Assembly: GCA_036746235.1 (NCBI GenBank)
Contig: DAIOEN010000002.1
Span: forward strand, 1 to 64,000
Direction: 5' to 3'
Origin: CALARM01 sp036746235
GTDB taxonomy: Bacteria; Vulcanimicrobiota; SpSt-956; JAKJGF01
DNA: 64,000 nucleotides
The notes below the pieces were generated by a model that had not been told where the DNA came from, did not search any database, and worked only from the letters and a program-made list of their open reading frames with translations. Positions 43,296 to 50,763 of the stretch are shown here, in pieces; position 1 is the stretch's first letter; every line of letters starts with the position of its first letter. A program made the translations under genes and the position numbers.

Positions 43296-43604
43296 ATGCA
43301 GGAACAGGGTAGATGTAACTTTATACCGGGAAAAATTCTTACACGTCAGTGTCCGAATAAAGCAACATGTCGCTGTCTGAAATGCAATAGAGATATGTGT
43401 AATGAGCATGCCATGCCTACCAGCGCAGGTATTATGTGTGTTGAATGTACTGCAGGTAAACCTTTAACGCCATTTCACGAAGAAGATATTTATACAGATG
43501 AAGAAATGGCATTGTTTGATAGAAATCATGCTTTATGGGCAGGCGATGCAGGCAGTCTGTACGACTCTCTCGGTCTTAAAGACGATCAGTTTGATGCAAG
43601 TTAA
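43296..43604 (+). CDS. Small B-box-like zinc-binding protein
   Basis: The 102-residue protein has a Cys/His cluster CPNKATCRCLKCNRDMCNEH followed by CVEC, the ligand pattern of a B-box-type zinc finger. The tail is acidic (HEEDIYTDEEMALFDRNHALWAGD). No enzyme motif is seen. It is followed after 18 bases by a glycosyltransferase gene, likely co-transcribed. CAGGTGATGTT precedes ATG 43296. A protein-protein adaptor is the likely role. Confidence 0.75.
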   Translation: MQEQGRCNFIPGKILTRQCPNKATCRCLKCNRDMCNEHAMPTSAGIMCVECTAGKPLTPFHEEDIYTDEEMALFDRNHALWAGDAGSLYDSLGLKDDQFDAS

Positions 43605-43622
43605 CAGAAAGGGTTATTTGAA

Positions 43623-44762
43623 ATGAAAATAGTCCTTCTTTCCCACTCCTATCCTCCGTCCATAGGAGGAGTGGCAACTTCTGTAAAAAGACTGGCACTA
43701 ATGTTAAAAGAAAAAGGATTTTCCGTCTTTATTTCCACTTTATCAGGCAAACTGTTACCGGGACAGGAACAGGAACATATTGAAGAGGACCTTACATTAT
43801 ATCATCTCGGAAAATTTCCGGTCACATCCGATACGAAAGCCTCATGGTTTGAGCAATTATGCAGGATTATAGATAAACATAAGATTGATATTGTCCATTC
43901 ATATTATGCTTCAAGAGCCGGTTTTACAGGAACTACGGCGGCAAAATTCAAAGGAATAAAATCAGTTGTAAGTATAAGAGGTAATGATCTCGAAAAGGAC
44001 ATGTTCTGCGGAAGCGATTTTCCTCTTATAGAATGGACTCTGAAAAACTGCTCCTCTGTGACATGCGTATCGGAAAACCTGAAAGCTCTTGCCTCTATCA
44101 TAATTCCTGAAAAAAAAATAGATCTTATTTATAATTCTGTAAATACTTCTCTCTTTAAGAAAAATCTACGTGACAGAGCGATTTTTTCCGATTTATCCAT
44201 TCACGAAGGTGAACCTGTTATAGGTTTTATCGGAGAAGGTAAGGCAAAAAAAGGAATTTATAGCCTTCTTAAAGCTTTCTCACAGGTTCTGGAACAGAGA
44301 AAAAGCCATCTTTTTTTAATAGGCAGAATGAGACACGAAATGGCTGATATGATAAAATTCTTCAGAGAAGAAAATAAATTATTTAATCGTTATTTACATA
44401 TACTCCCTCCTGTTCTGCCCGAATATATTATCAAGTGTTACAATCTTCTTGATATATTTATTATGCCTTCCCTGAGAGACGGCATGCCAAACGCAATACT
44501 TGAAGCCATGGCATGTGAACTCCCCGTTATTACAACATCGGCAGGAGCCATACCGGAACTGGTAAAAAACGAAAAAACCGGTATAATAGTAGAACCGGGG
44601 AATATAGATAAATTAACGTCCAGTATGATAAAACTAATTGACAGTAAAGAATTAAGAGAAGAGATGGGTAAAAAAGGAAGAGAAAGAGTAATAGAACATT
44701 TCTCACCATCTAAAGAAGTGGAGAAAAATATTACAATTTATAATAAACTGGTAAAAAGTTAA
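43623..44762 (+). CDS. GT4-family glycosyltransferase
   Basis: The 379-residue GT-B protein has the N-terminal SHSYPPSIGGVATSVKRLA and the donor-binding region IGFIGEGKAKKGIYSLLKAF. The EX7E-type motif sits in DGMPNAILEAMACELPVI, followed by GAIPELVKNEKTGIIVEPG. It transfers a sugar from an activated donor to a glycan or lipid on the cytoplasmic face. It follows the zinc-finger gene by 18 bases. The DegT-type aminotransferase at 29085 suggests that surface glycans are made here, but the two are not linked. Confidence 0.93.
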   Translation: MKIVLLSHSYPPSIGGVATSVKRLALMLKEKGFSVFISTLSGKLLPGQEQEHIEEDLTLYHLGKFPVTSDTKASWFEQLCRIIDKHKIDIVHSYYASRAGFTGTTAAKFKGIKSVVSIRGNDLEKDMFCGSDFPLIEWTLKNCSSVTCVSENLKALASIIIPEKKIDLIYNSVNTSLFKKNLRDRAIFSDLSIHEGEPVIGFIGEGKAKKGIYSLLKAFSQVLEQRKSHLFLIGRMRHEMADMIKFFREENKLFNRYLHILPPVLPEYIIKCYNLLDIFIMPSLRDGMPNAILEAMACELPVITTSAGAIPELVKNEKTGIIVEPGNIDKLTSSMIKLIDSKELREEMGKKGRERVIEHFSPSKEVEKNITIYNKLVKS

Positions 44763-44876
44763 TCCGAGGTGTACATCTGTATGTTATAATAAATAATTCT
44801 CCCGTTACACCTTACCGGTCAGAAAAAAATAAATTATAAGAAAAACCGACTATAATCTAAAAGGGGGGGCTATCTT

Positions 44877-45710
44877 ATGAAATTACCTGAAAACTTTAAG
44901 ATTACAGGATCTGTTGATGAAATTTACTGGCAATTAAAAGATACAACGGACATATTTGTAACAGAAGGTAAAAAACCCTGGGCCTTCGGATGCCTGGGAG
45001 CAATATTATTCATCTCACTCTTTACATTAATACCATTAATATTTGTATCTTCGCCGTCAGAAGATGCCTCATACAGGTTCTGGGTATATTTTATGGTTTT
45101 TATCTTTGCTGTAGTTATGATTATTATGGCAGCAGCGAAACATAAAGCAGGATTTGGCAAGAAAAAAGAATCACTTGATATGATGCTGGGAATAATAGAA
45201 GCAGTAAGAGATGATTTAAGGAATAAAGGAATTATGACCCTGACCTGTGAATTTGCACCAAGAAACAGGCCGGTAGAATCTGACCAGAAGGCCAGTGAAC
45301 CGAGATTTTCCAGTGTAAGGAGAATAAAATATAAATATAAAACAGCAGATTTTAGATTCACCATGCTTGACGGTAATATCCTGAAAGTCCGCATCTATAC
45401 GAAAGAAAGAGAAAAAATAAAAGTAGATCACAGAACAAAAAGATATTTCAGAAAAAAATTTCTTCTGAAAATCCGGCTGGATATAAATCATAAATGTTAT
45501 GATATGGCCCGTTTTAACGATGGAGTCTACAGAAATTATCAGCTTACCCCTAATATAGTAATTTCAAGGGTAAGTAAAGGCGAGAACCATATGTCAATGA
45601 AAGCAGTACTGTCAAAGTTAGATCAATATTCAGGCAGACAGGTAGCAGGAATGATAAAGGGCATCTATTCGGGAGTAAAATTTAAAAAATTTTCGCACGT
45701 TCCAACATAG
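44877..45710 (+). CDS. Membrane protein of unknown function (two transmembrane helices)
   Basis: The 277-residue protein has two membrane helices (LGAILFISLFTLIPLIFV and FMVFIFAVVMIIMAA, about 38-85). A soluble, Lys/Arg-rich C-terminal domain of about 180 residues follows, with beta-like segments (DGNILKVRIYTKEREKIKVD). The N-terminal 35 residues are also soluble. No family is recognised. A strong AAAAGGGGGGGC site precedes ATG 44877. It stands alone between repeat-bearing spacers. Confidence 0.75.
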   Translation: MKLPENFKITGSVDEIYWQLKDTTDIFVTEGKKPWAFGCLGAILFISLFTLIPLIFVSSPSEDASYRFWVYFMVFIFAVVMIIMAAAKHKAGFGKKKESLDMMLGIIEAVRDDLRNKGIMTLTCEFAPRNRPVESDQKASEPRFSSVRRIKYKYKTADFRFTMLDGNILKVRIYTKEREKIKVDHRTKRYFRKKFLLKIRLDINHKCYDMARFNDGVYRNYQLTPNIVISRVSKGENHMSMKAVLSKLDQYSGRQVAGMIKGIYSGVKFKKFSHVPT

Positions 45711-45792
45711 ACCGGTCATAATCGTAACGGACAACGCATGACAGAAGGATAAAAACTTACAGATTACCTGGTATCATATTTAGCGATGTTAA

Positions 45793-45823
45793 AACTTAGT
45801 ACCGTAACAGGTAAATTCGTAAT
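45793..45823 (+). repeat. Dispersed repeat family C
   Basis: ACTTAGTACCGTAACAGGTA and following AATTCGTAAT match 59585-59616 (ACTTAGTACCGCTACAAATAAGTTCGTAA, shown here in part) and the ends of the 13215-13371 element. Confidence 0.65.
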
Positions 45824-45883
45824 AATTTATGAATTATTTAGTGAGCGGTAATCAGAATAATTTAGCAAAATATTTTTTCAGAT

Positions 45884-46987
45884 ATGTATCAAATCAGCAG
45901 TATAAAAAATAATACAGAAGAATTTATTTCATCTCTGCACCATGGGAGTCCCTATAAACCATTAAGTGTAAAAATAAAACTTACATGGAACTGTAATCTC
46001 TCCTGTGTCATGTGTAATTCCACAAGGCAGATGAGAGGAACGCAACTGGGATATAAAAGAGTCATAGGGCTTGTACAGGAACTTGCGGAAATGGGGTGCA
46101 AAAAGATACATTTTTCAGGAGGAGAACCTCTTCTATGGGATGGTTTATTTACCATTGCAGAATATGCACGGCACAGGAAACATATAAAAGTAAATATCAC
46201 AACAAACGGAACCCTTCTGAACAGGGAAATGGCAAAAAAATGCCTTCACAGCCGATTTAAAACCATATCGGTTTCACTGGATTCACCTGATGAGTCAATT
46301 CATGATATGATAAGAGGTGCAGGAAACTGGAGAAAAACCATAGAAGGGATAAAAAACCTTGTAAAAGAAAAAGAACTGGCCGAAAGGGGAACTAAAATAA
46401 GGCTCAATGTTGTTGTAAGCAAATTGAACTATAAAAGCCTTCATAAACTGCCTGAACTGGCATCTTCTCTGGCAATAGATTATCTCCTCCTCATACCTGT
46501 AGATGACCATCTTGGCATGGATTTTAAATTAAATTATGACGAACTCCTTGAATATAATACTGAAATAGGTCCGACTCTTGATGAAAAAGGAAATAAATAT
46601 AACCTCTGGGAATGGCCTGACCAGGCTTTTCCTTTCGGAAAAACTTTTTCATCCCTTGAATTTTCTTCAAAAGGATTGTATTCTATGGGTATATATGAAA
46701 AAATTCCCTGTTTTGCTCCGTGGCTCCATTCTTTTATATCTCCCAGAGGGAGGGTGTTTATCTGCTGTATGACTAAAGATGTGGGAGTACTGGGGAAAAT
46801 TAAAAAGAAAAATTTCAAAGAAATATGGGAAGGGGACCTGTACAAACAGGCCAGGCATATAATGCTCAAAACACGCTTCCCCGAATGTTTCAGATGTGAT
46901 AGCTTTATAAAGGAAAATATACAGATATCCAGATATTTATTTCATAATGATAGAAAAAATGAAACTCCTTTGCTTGCAAAAAAATAA
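45884..46987 (+). CDS. Radical SAM protein with SPASM-like C-terminal cluster domain
   Basis: CNLSCVMC (Cys 37, 41, 44) is the CxxxCxxC site for the SAM-binding 4Fe-4S cluster, followed by HFSGGEPLLWD, ITTNGTLL and SVSLDSPD. The C-terminal 95 residues carry several Cys (CFAPWLHSF, VFICC, CFRC), the pattern of SPASM/twitch auxiliary clusters found in peptide-modifying and other radical SAM enzymes. It is 367 residues long. There is no convincing Shine-Dalgarno before ATG 45884. The downstream receiver gene begins after 41 bases. It could modify a peptide, possibly the Nif11-type precursor 12.6 kb away, but this is inference. Confidence 0.9.
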   Translation: MYQISSIKNNTEEFISSLHHGSPYKPLSVKIKLTWNCNLSCVMCNSTRQMRGTQLGYKRVIGLVQELAEMGCKKIHFSGGEPLLWDGLFTIAEYARHRKHIKVNITTNGTLLNREMAKKCLHSRFKTISVSLDSPDESIHDMIRGAGNWRKTIEGIKNLVKEKELAERGTKIRLNVVVSKLNYKSLHKLPELASSLAIDYLLLIPVDDHLGMDFKLNYDELLEYNTEIGPTLDEKGNKYNLWEWPDQAFPFGKTFSSLEFSSKGLYSMGIYEKIPCFAPWLHSFISPRGRVFICCMTKDVGVLGKIKKKNFKEIWEGDLYKQARHIMLKTRFPECFRCDSFIKENIQISRYLFHNDRKNETPLLAKK

Positions 46988-47028
46988 TAGGGGAAGAGAA
47001 AAAAGTCAATAAATATTGAGGTTATAGC

Positions 47029-47412
47029 TTGAAAAGAAAAATTCTTGTAATAGATGATAAAGAAGAACTGCTTATGCTTCTGGAGATAATATTTCTGGAT
47101 ACAGGCTATGAAACTATCGGTACAACAGAGAGTACCCTGGCAGTTAAATATGCGATGAAAGAAAAACCGGATATAATAATCCTGGATATCATGATGCCCG
47201 GAATGAATGGATGGGATGTATTAAAAGAGATAAAAGGTAACAGTGCCATAAAAAATATACCGGTACTTATGCTTTCTGTGAAAGCTGACAGAGAAGACAG
47301 GGAAAAGAGTAAGAAACTCGGTGCAGAGGCAATTATGAGAAAACCATTTGAAGCTAAAAAACTGATTGAAGTGGTAAATAAAATAATTGAAGAGAGAAGT
47401 GATATCAAATAA
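47029..47412 (+). CDS. Single-domain response regulator (receiver only)
   Basis: The 127-residue receiver has the acidic pair in ILVIDDKEE, the acceptor Asp in IIILDIMMPGMNGWD, Ser in LMLSVKA and Lys in MRKPFEAKKL. There is no output domain. TTG 47029 is chosen because GAGG lies 7 bases upstream. It is followed by an HD-GYP protein gene 24 bases downstream, so it may relay phosphate signals to that protein. Confidence 0.92.
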   Translation: MKRKILVIDDKEELLMLLEIIFLDTGYETIGTTESTLAVKYAMKEKPDIIILDIMMPGMNGWDVLKEIKGNSAIKNIPVLMLSVKADREDREKSKKLGAEAIMRKPFEAKKLIEVVNKIIEERSDIK

Positions 47413-47436
47413 AATCTCGCGAAAGGATTGAATATA

Positions 47437-48654
47437 TTGAATATAAATCCTGAAAAAGTAAAAGAAGGTTATAAAAAAATAATAGGAGAAATAAACCTGC
47501 CTCATGTGGATTTAAAAAAAGTAGCACCAAAAATCCTTGATGTCATAGTCGATGTATTCGGAGCAGACAGAGCAGATCTTGCCATAATCAGAGAAGATTT
47601 TGATATAAACCATATGGCTCTTACGGAAGAAAATGCTATAAAATTAAGAATAACAAAGGGTTATAAAGATGAAGAATGGCATATACTTGTAGAATCGGGA
47701 GTACTTATGGAGAGTATCCGTCATGCCATAGTTACAAAAAAAAGTCAGATTTATTCGGATACGTCTGAAGAATCGCCTGAAAAGCTGGAAATATCCGAGA
47801 AACTCGAACATGGATGCTGGATGAATTATGTTCTTGTTATACAGGATAGAGCAATCGCAAATGTTCATCTTGCAAGTAAAGAAAGATTTTACTATCAGAT
47901 GGACGAATTAAAGGAACTGGAACATATGAGTCAATTGCTCGCAACTGCCATCAATGTAGCAGGTCTGTGGGAAAAAGAAAGAATGCTCCTTATGGAATTT
48001 ATCCATTCCCTTAATGTTGCCCTTGAAGTAAGAGATAAATATACGGCAGGTCATGTGGAAAGGGTAAAACTCTATTCAGGCCTTATCGCGCAGGAACTAA
48101 AACTGCCTGATGACCAGATAGAATTAATTAAAACTGCTGCCATATTGCATGATATAGGTAAAATCGGTGTAAGTGACAGTGTGCTGAAAAAACCGGGAGC
48201 TCTGAACGATGAAGAAAGAAAGGAAATACAGCAGCATGTAGTTATGACAGACGTCATACTTAAAAACCTTTCTCATCTTGATGAAGCAAGACACCTGGCA
48301 TGTTTTCACCATGAAACCTATAACGGCACAGGATATGTAATGGGTGTCAGCGGAGAAGACATACCCCTGGGGTCGAGGATCATTTCCATTGCCGATACCT
48401 TTGATGCAATGACTTCAAACCGTGCCTACAGAAGAGCCTTTTTCGTAGAAGAAGCCCTTAATATTATGGAAGATCCCAGTATAAAACAATGGGATAAAAG
48501 TATTATAAAAATCTTTGCTATGTTTCTGAGAACAAATAAATTTAAGTCAATAGCCGAAGAAGAAGGTCTTATTATTTATAAAGACGGTAAATATGACAGA
48601 GAAAACAGTTCTCTTAAATTCGAACAATTTACAAATTTTTTCAATAAAAATTAA
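47437..48654 (+). CDS. GAF-like/HD-GYP domain phosphodiesterase-like protein
   Basis: Residues about 30-175 look like a GAF-type sensor, and residues 190-370 form an HD-GYP domain with AAILHDIGKIGV, QQHV, HHETYNGTGY and IADTFDAMTSNRAYR. The metal-binding His and Asp residues are present, but the GYP motif reads GYV. HD-GYP proteins hydrolyse cyclic di-GMP or related dinucleotides. The loop change may affect specificity or partner binding. AAAGGA lies 9 bases before TTG 47437, which is preferable to the overlapping TTG 47428. The product is about 405 residues. It follows a receiver gene in an apparent operon. Confidence 0.9.
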   Translation: MNINPEKVKEGYKKIIGEINLPHVDLKKVAPKILDVIVDVFGADRADLAIIREDFDINHMALTEENAIKLRITKGYKDEEWHILVESGVLMESIRHAIVTKKSQIYSDTSEESPEKLEISEKLEHGCWMNYVLVIQDRAIANVHLASKERFYYQMDELKELEHMSQLLATAINVAGLWEKERMLLMEFIHSLNVALEVRDKYTAGHVERVKLYSGLIAQELKLPDDQIELIKTAAILHDIGKIGVSDSVLKKPGALNDEERKEIQQHVVMTDVILKNLSHLDEARHLACFHHETYNGTGYVMGVSGEDIPLGSRIISIADTFDAMTSNRAYRRAFFVEEALNIMEDPSIKQWDKSIIKIFAMFLRTNKFKSIAEEEGLIIYKDGKYDRENSSLKFEQFTNFFNKN

Positions 48655-48680
48655 TATTTCTGTATGATGGAGGATTTTAT

Positions 48681-50111
48681 ATGAAAAAAATATTATGTCT
48701 TATAGTTATAATCACTGTTATATCCCTTTCTATCGTTCTTGCACAGCAAAAAACCTGTCCTAACTGCAAAGCGGAATGCAAAGTGGAATATAAACTCTGT
48801 CCGTTCTGCGGATATAAATTCGAAGAACCTCCTCCTGCCACAGGTAATCAGTCAGGAGGACAGTTAATTATAACGAAAATAGAACCTCTTCAGGGCCCTC
48901 CCGGCTCACAGGTGAAAATAAGTGCCCAGAATGTTCAGGCAGGGAATCTGGGTATATACAGGGTGGATTTTAACGGTGTTACGGCTCTCATTGAATCTGT
49001 TCAGTCTGACGGTATATATGTCATAGTTCCACAGAATGTTACAAGTGGCCCCATAAACGTCTATGTAAACAATGAACAGATCAGTTATATGGGTTATTCT
49101 TATTTTACGGCAGGCACTGCTCCTGTCATGGCAACTCCTCAAACCACAGTCGACACAGGTATGACAACAACCAGTATAACTGCACTGCAGAATCAGACGC
49201 CTGTGGTTCAAACAAATGTACCGACACCGGTAGCTCCTCCTGTTCCTACGGCTCCCTTAAGTGTAACGAATATACCTGCCGGTACCCTGGGTATTGGGAA
49301 AATCGTTTATACGTCATGGGATAAAAATAAAAGCTATGAAGATATATGGGTAATAAAATCAGGAAGTAAATCCCCTGTAAATATAACTCATGATACCAAT
49401 TGTGACACAAATCCCTGCTGGTCACCTGACGGAAAATCAATAGCCTTTACCTCAACAAGAGAAGGAAACAGGGAAATCTATGTTATGAGCCAGGATGGTA
49501 CACAGATAAGAAATCTTACAGGCAATTCCTTCTGGAATGATAACCCCGACTGGTCACCTAAAAATAATAAGATAGCCTTTGAAAGCTGGAGAGATGGAAA
49601 TCTTGAGATATATTCCATGAATACAGACGGAAGAGGCCAGGTAAATCTGACGAAAACTGCAAAAGATGATGTAGAACCTTGCTGGTCTCCTGACGGAACA
49701 AAAATAACCTTTACAAGCAACAGAGAACAGAATTTCGAAATATTTATTATGAACTCAGACGGAAGTGGCCAGCACAATCTGACCAGAGCCGGTACTACAG
49801 ATGAAAAAGAGCCTTCCTGGTCACCTGACGGAACAAAAATAGCCTATACCTGTCATAAAGACAGTCAGGACGACATATATATCATGACTGTAAAAGGCAC
49901 AAATCAGGTAAATTTAACAAATAATCCGATCTCGGACGATCGTTCCCCATGCTGGTCTCCTGACAGTAAAAAAATTGCCTTCATGTCAAACAGGAGCACT
50001 ACAGCAGAATCTAACTACTGGGAAATATGTATTATAAATGTTGATGGAAGTAAAGTAATTAACCTGACAAATAATTCTTACTGGGATGGATTCCCCAGAT
50101 GGGTCAAATAA
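48681..50111 (+). CDS. Exported zinc-ribbon / IPT-TIG / TolB-like beta-propeller protein
   Basis: A signal-peptide-like start (IVIITVISLSIVLA) is followed by a rubredoxin-type zinc ribbon CPNC...CPFCGYKF (25-46). Next comes an IPT/TIG immunoglobulin-like domain (ITKIEPLQGPPGSQVKIS, about 62-145), a Thr/Pro-rich linker, and six PD40/TolB-like blades with CWSPDGKSIAFTS-type motifs (about 200-476). A zinc ribbon directly after an export signal is unusual. It probably binds proteins or glycans outside the cytoplasm. GGAGGATTTTAT precedes ATG 48681. It follows the HD-GYP gene by 26 bases. Confidence 0.88.
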   Translation: MKKILCLIVIITVISLSIVLAQQKTCPNCKAECKVEYKLCPFCGYKFEEPPPATGNQSGGQLIITKIEPLQGPPGSQVKISAQNVQAGNLGIYRVDFNGVTALIESVQSDGIYVIVPQNVTSGPINVYVNNEQISYMGYSYFTAGTAPVMATPQTTVDTGMTTTSITALQNQTPVVQTNVPTPVAPPVPTAPLSVTNIPAGTLGIGKIVYTSWDKNKSYEDIWVIKSGSKSPVNITHDTNCDTNPCWSPDGKSIAFTSTREGNREIYVMSQDGTQIRNLTGNSFWNDNPDWSPKNNKIAFESWRDGNLEIYSMNTDGRGQVNLTKTAKDDVEPCWSPDGTKITFTSNREQNFEIFIMNSDGSGQHNLTRAGTTDEKEPSWSPDGTKIAYTCHKDSQDDIYIMTVKGTNQVNLTNNPISDDRSPCWSPDSKKIAFMSNRSTTAESNYWEICIINVDGSKVINLTNNSYWDGFPRWVK

Positions 50112-50148
50112 AACAGGGATTTATGGGATTTATGGGATTGACAGGAAA
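50112..50148 (-). repeat. Repeat family E, inverted copy
   Basis: ACAGGGATTTATGGGATTTA and the continuing TGGGATT unit are the reverse complement of the AATCCC-unit repeats at 25541-25575 and 28857-28890. Confidence 0.6.
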
Positions 50149-50203
50149 AGTCTGGCACCAGATATTTTGTAATTAATGTCTTCCCATAACGCTATAACAT
50201 TGG

Positions 50204-50354
50204 GCTTTGCCTGTATGGTGCTCTGGAGGAAAAATATCACGGCAGAGCAGGTGTGTTTTAATCGCATATAAGACAATGTGGCATGATGTAAGCTCTATCA
50301 AACATGTATGTTCCAGTTTAGATTTTTCCGGAAGAGCGCCATACAGGCAAAGCC
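50204..50354. mobile_element. 151-bp element with 33-bp imperfect inverted ends
   Basis: The left arm 50204-50236 (GGCTTTGCCTGTATGG...) and right arm 50322-50354 (...CCATACAGGCAAAGCC) are complementary over 33 bases with about four mismatches, enclosing 85 bases. It is GC-richer than its surroundings and lies in a 322-base spacer without gene. It could be a MITE or a long-stem non-coding RNA. Confidence 0.6.
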
Positions 50355-50433
50355 GGGCGATTGTATTTAGTGGAGTATTTACCGATGCCAGCTCTCAGGT
50401 GCTGACAATATTTCTGACCGGGCACTATGAATG

Positions 50434-50643
50434 TTATTTATTGGCACGGGTACCATCCAGGTAAGACATGATCAGTTTTATTTCTTCCTGCATCTGTTCC
50501 ACTCTGTTTCTTGCAAGTTCGCGGAAATGTCCTTCACTCTCTGCAGTAGTCAGAGTCTCCTGGAATATATCGCTTATAGATTTATTCGGAGCTATTTGAA
50601 TTAATTTTTTCAGTTTTGTATCATTTAATTGCTTCAGATTCAT
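50434..50643 (-). CDS. Small hypothetical helical protein
   Basis: This 69-residue protein is unrecognised. It is mostly charged helix (MNLKQLNDTKLKKLIQIAPN, then EGHFRELARNRVEQMQEEIK). AAGGGAG before ATG 50643 supports that start rather than the TTG at 50667. It lies downstream of the large TPR gene on the opposite side of the spacer element, beginning 121 bases upstream of that gene's 3' end. It could be a small regulatory or antitoxin-like protein, but no partner is visible. Confidence 0.6.
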   Translation of the reverse strand: MNLKQLNDTKLKKLIQIAPNKSISDIFQETLTTAESEGHFRELARNRVEQMQEEIKLIMSYLDGTRANK

Positions 50644-50763
50644 AAGCGAAACTCCCTTAATCGACAAACAAATTTTTTATCATAAAATCCGGACATAATT
50701 CTCAGTGCCCTATGGTAAGTTTACATAAAAGATATAACTTTGTCAAATTTATCTAAAAAATTT

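Noticed and set aside
43193..45823. tRNA or riboswitch in the AT-rich spacers
   Set aside because: I found no T-loop GGTTCRANTCC consensus or conserved riboswitch core in any spacer of the window.
50146..50165. TGGCAC sequences as further sigma-54 promoters (also 50447)
   Set aside because: No TTGCW follows at the required 10-base GG-GC spacing.
50207..50464. An 85-codon plus-strand frame across the long inverted repeat
   Set aside because: It runs through the 151-bp element and into the 3' part of the small minus-strand gene, has no Shine-Dalgarno, and the product shows no domain or plausible composition.
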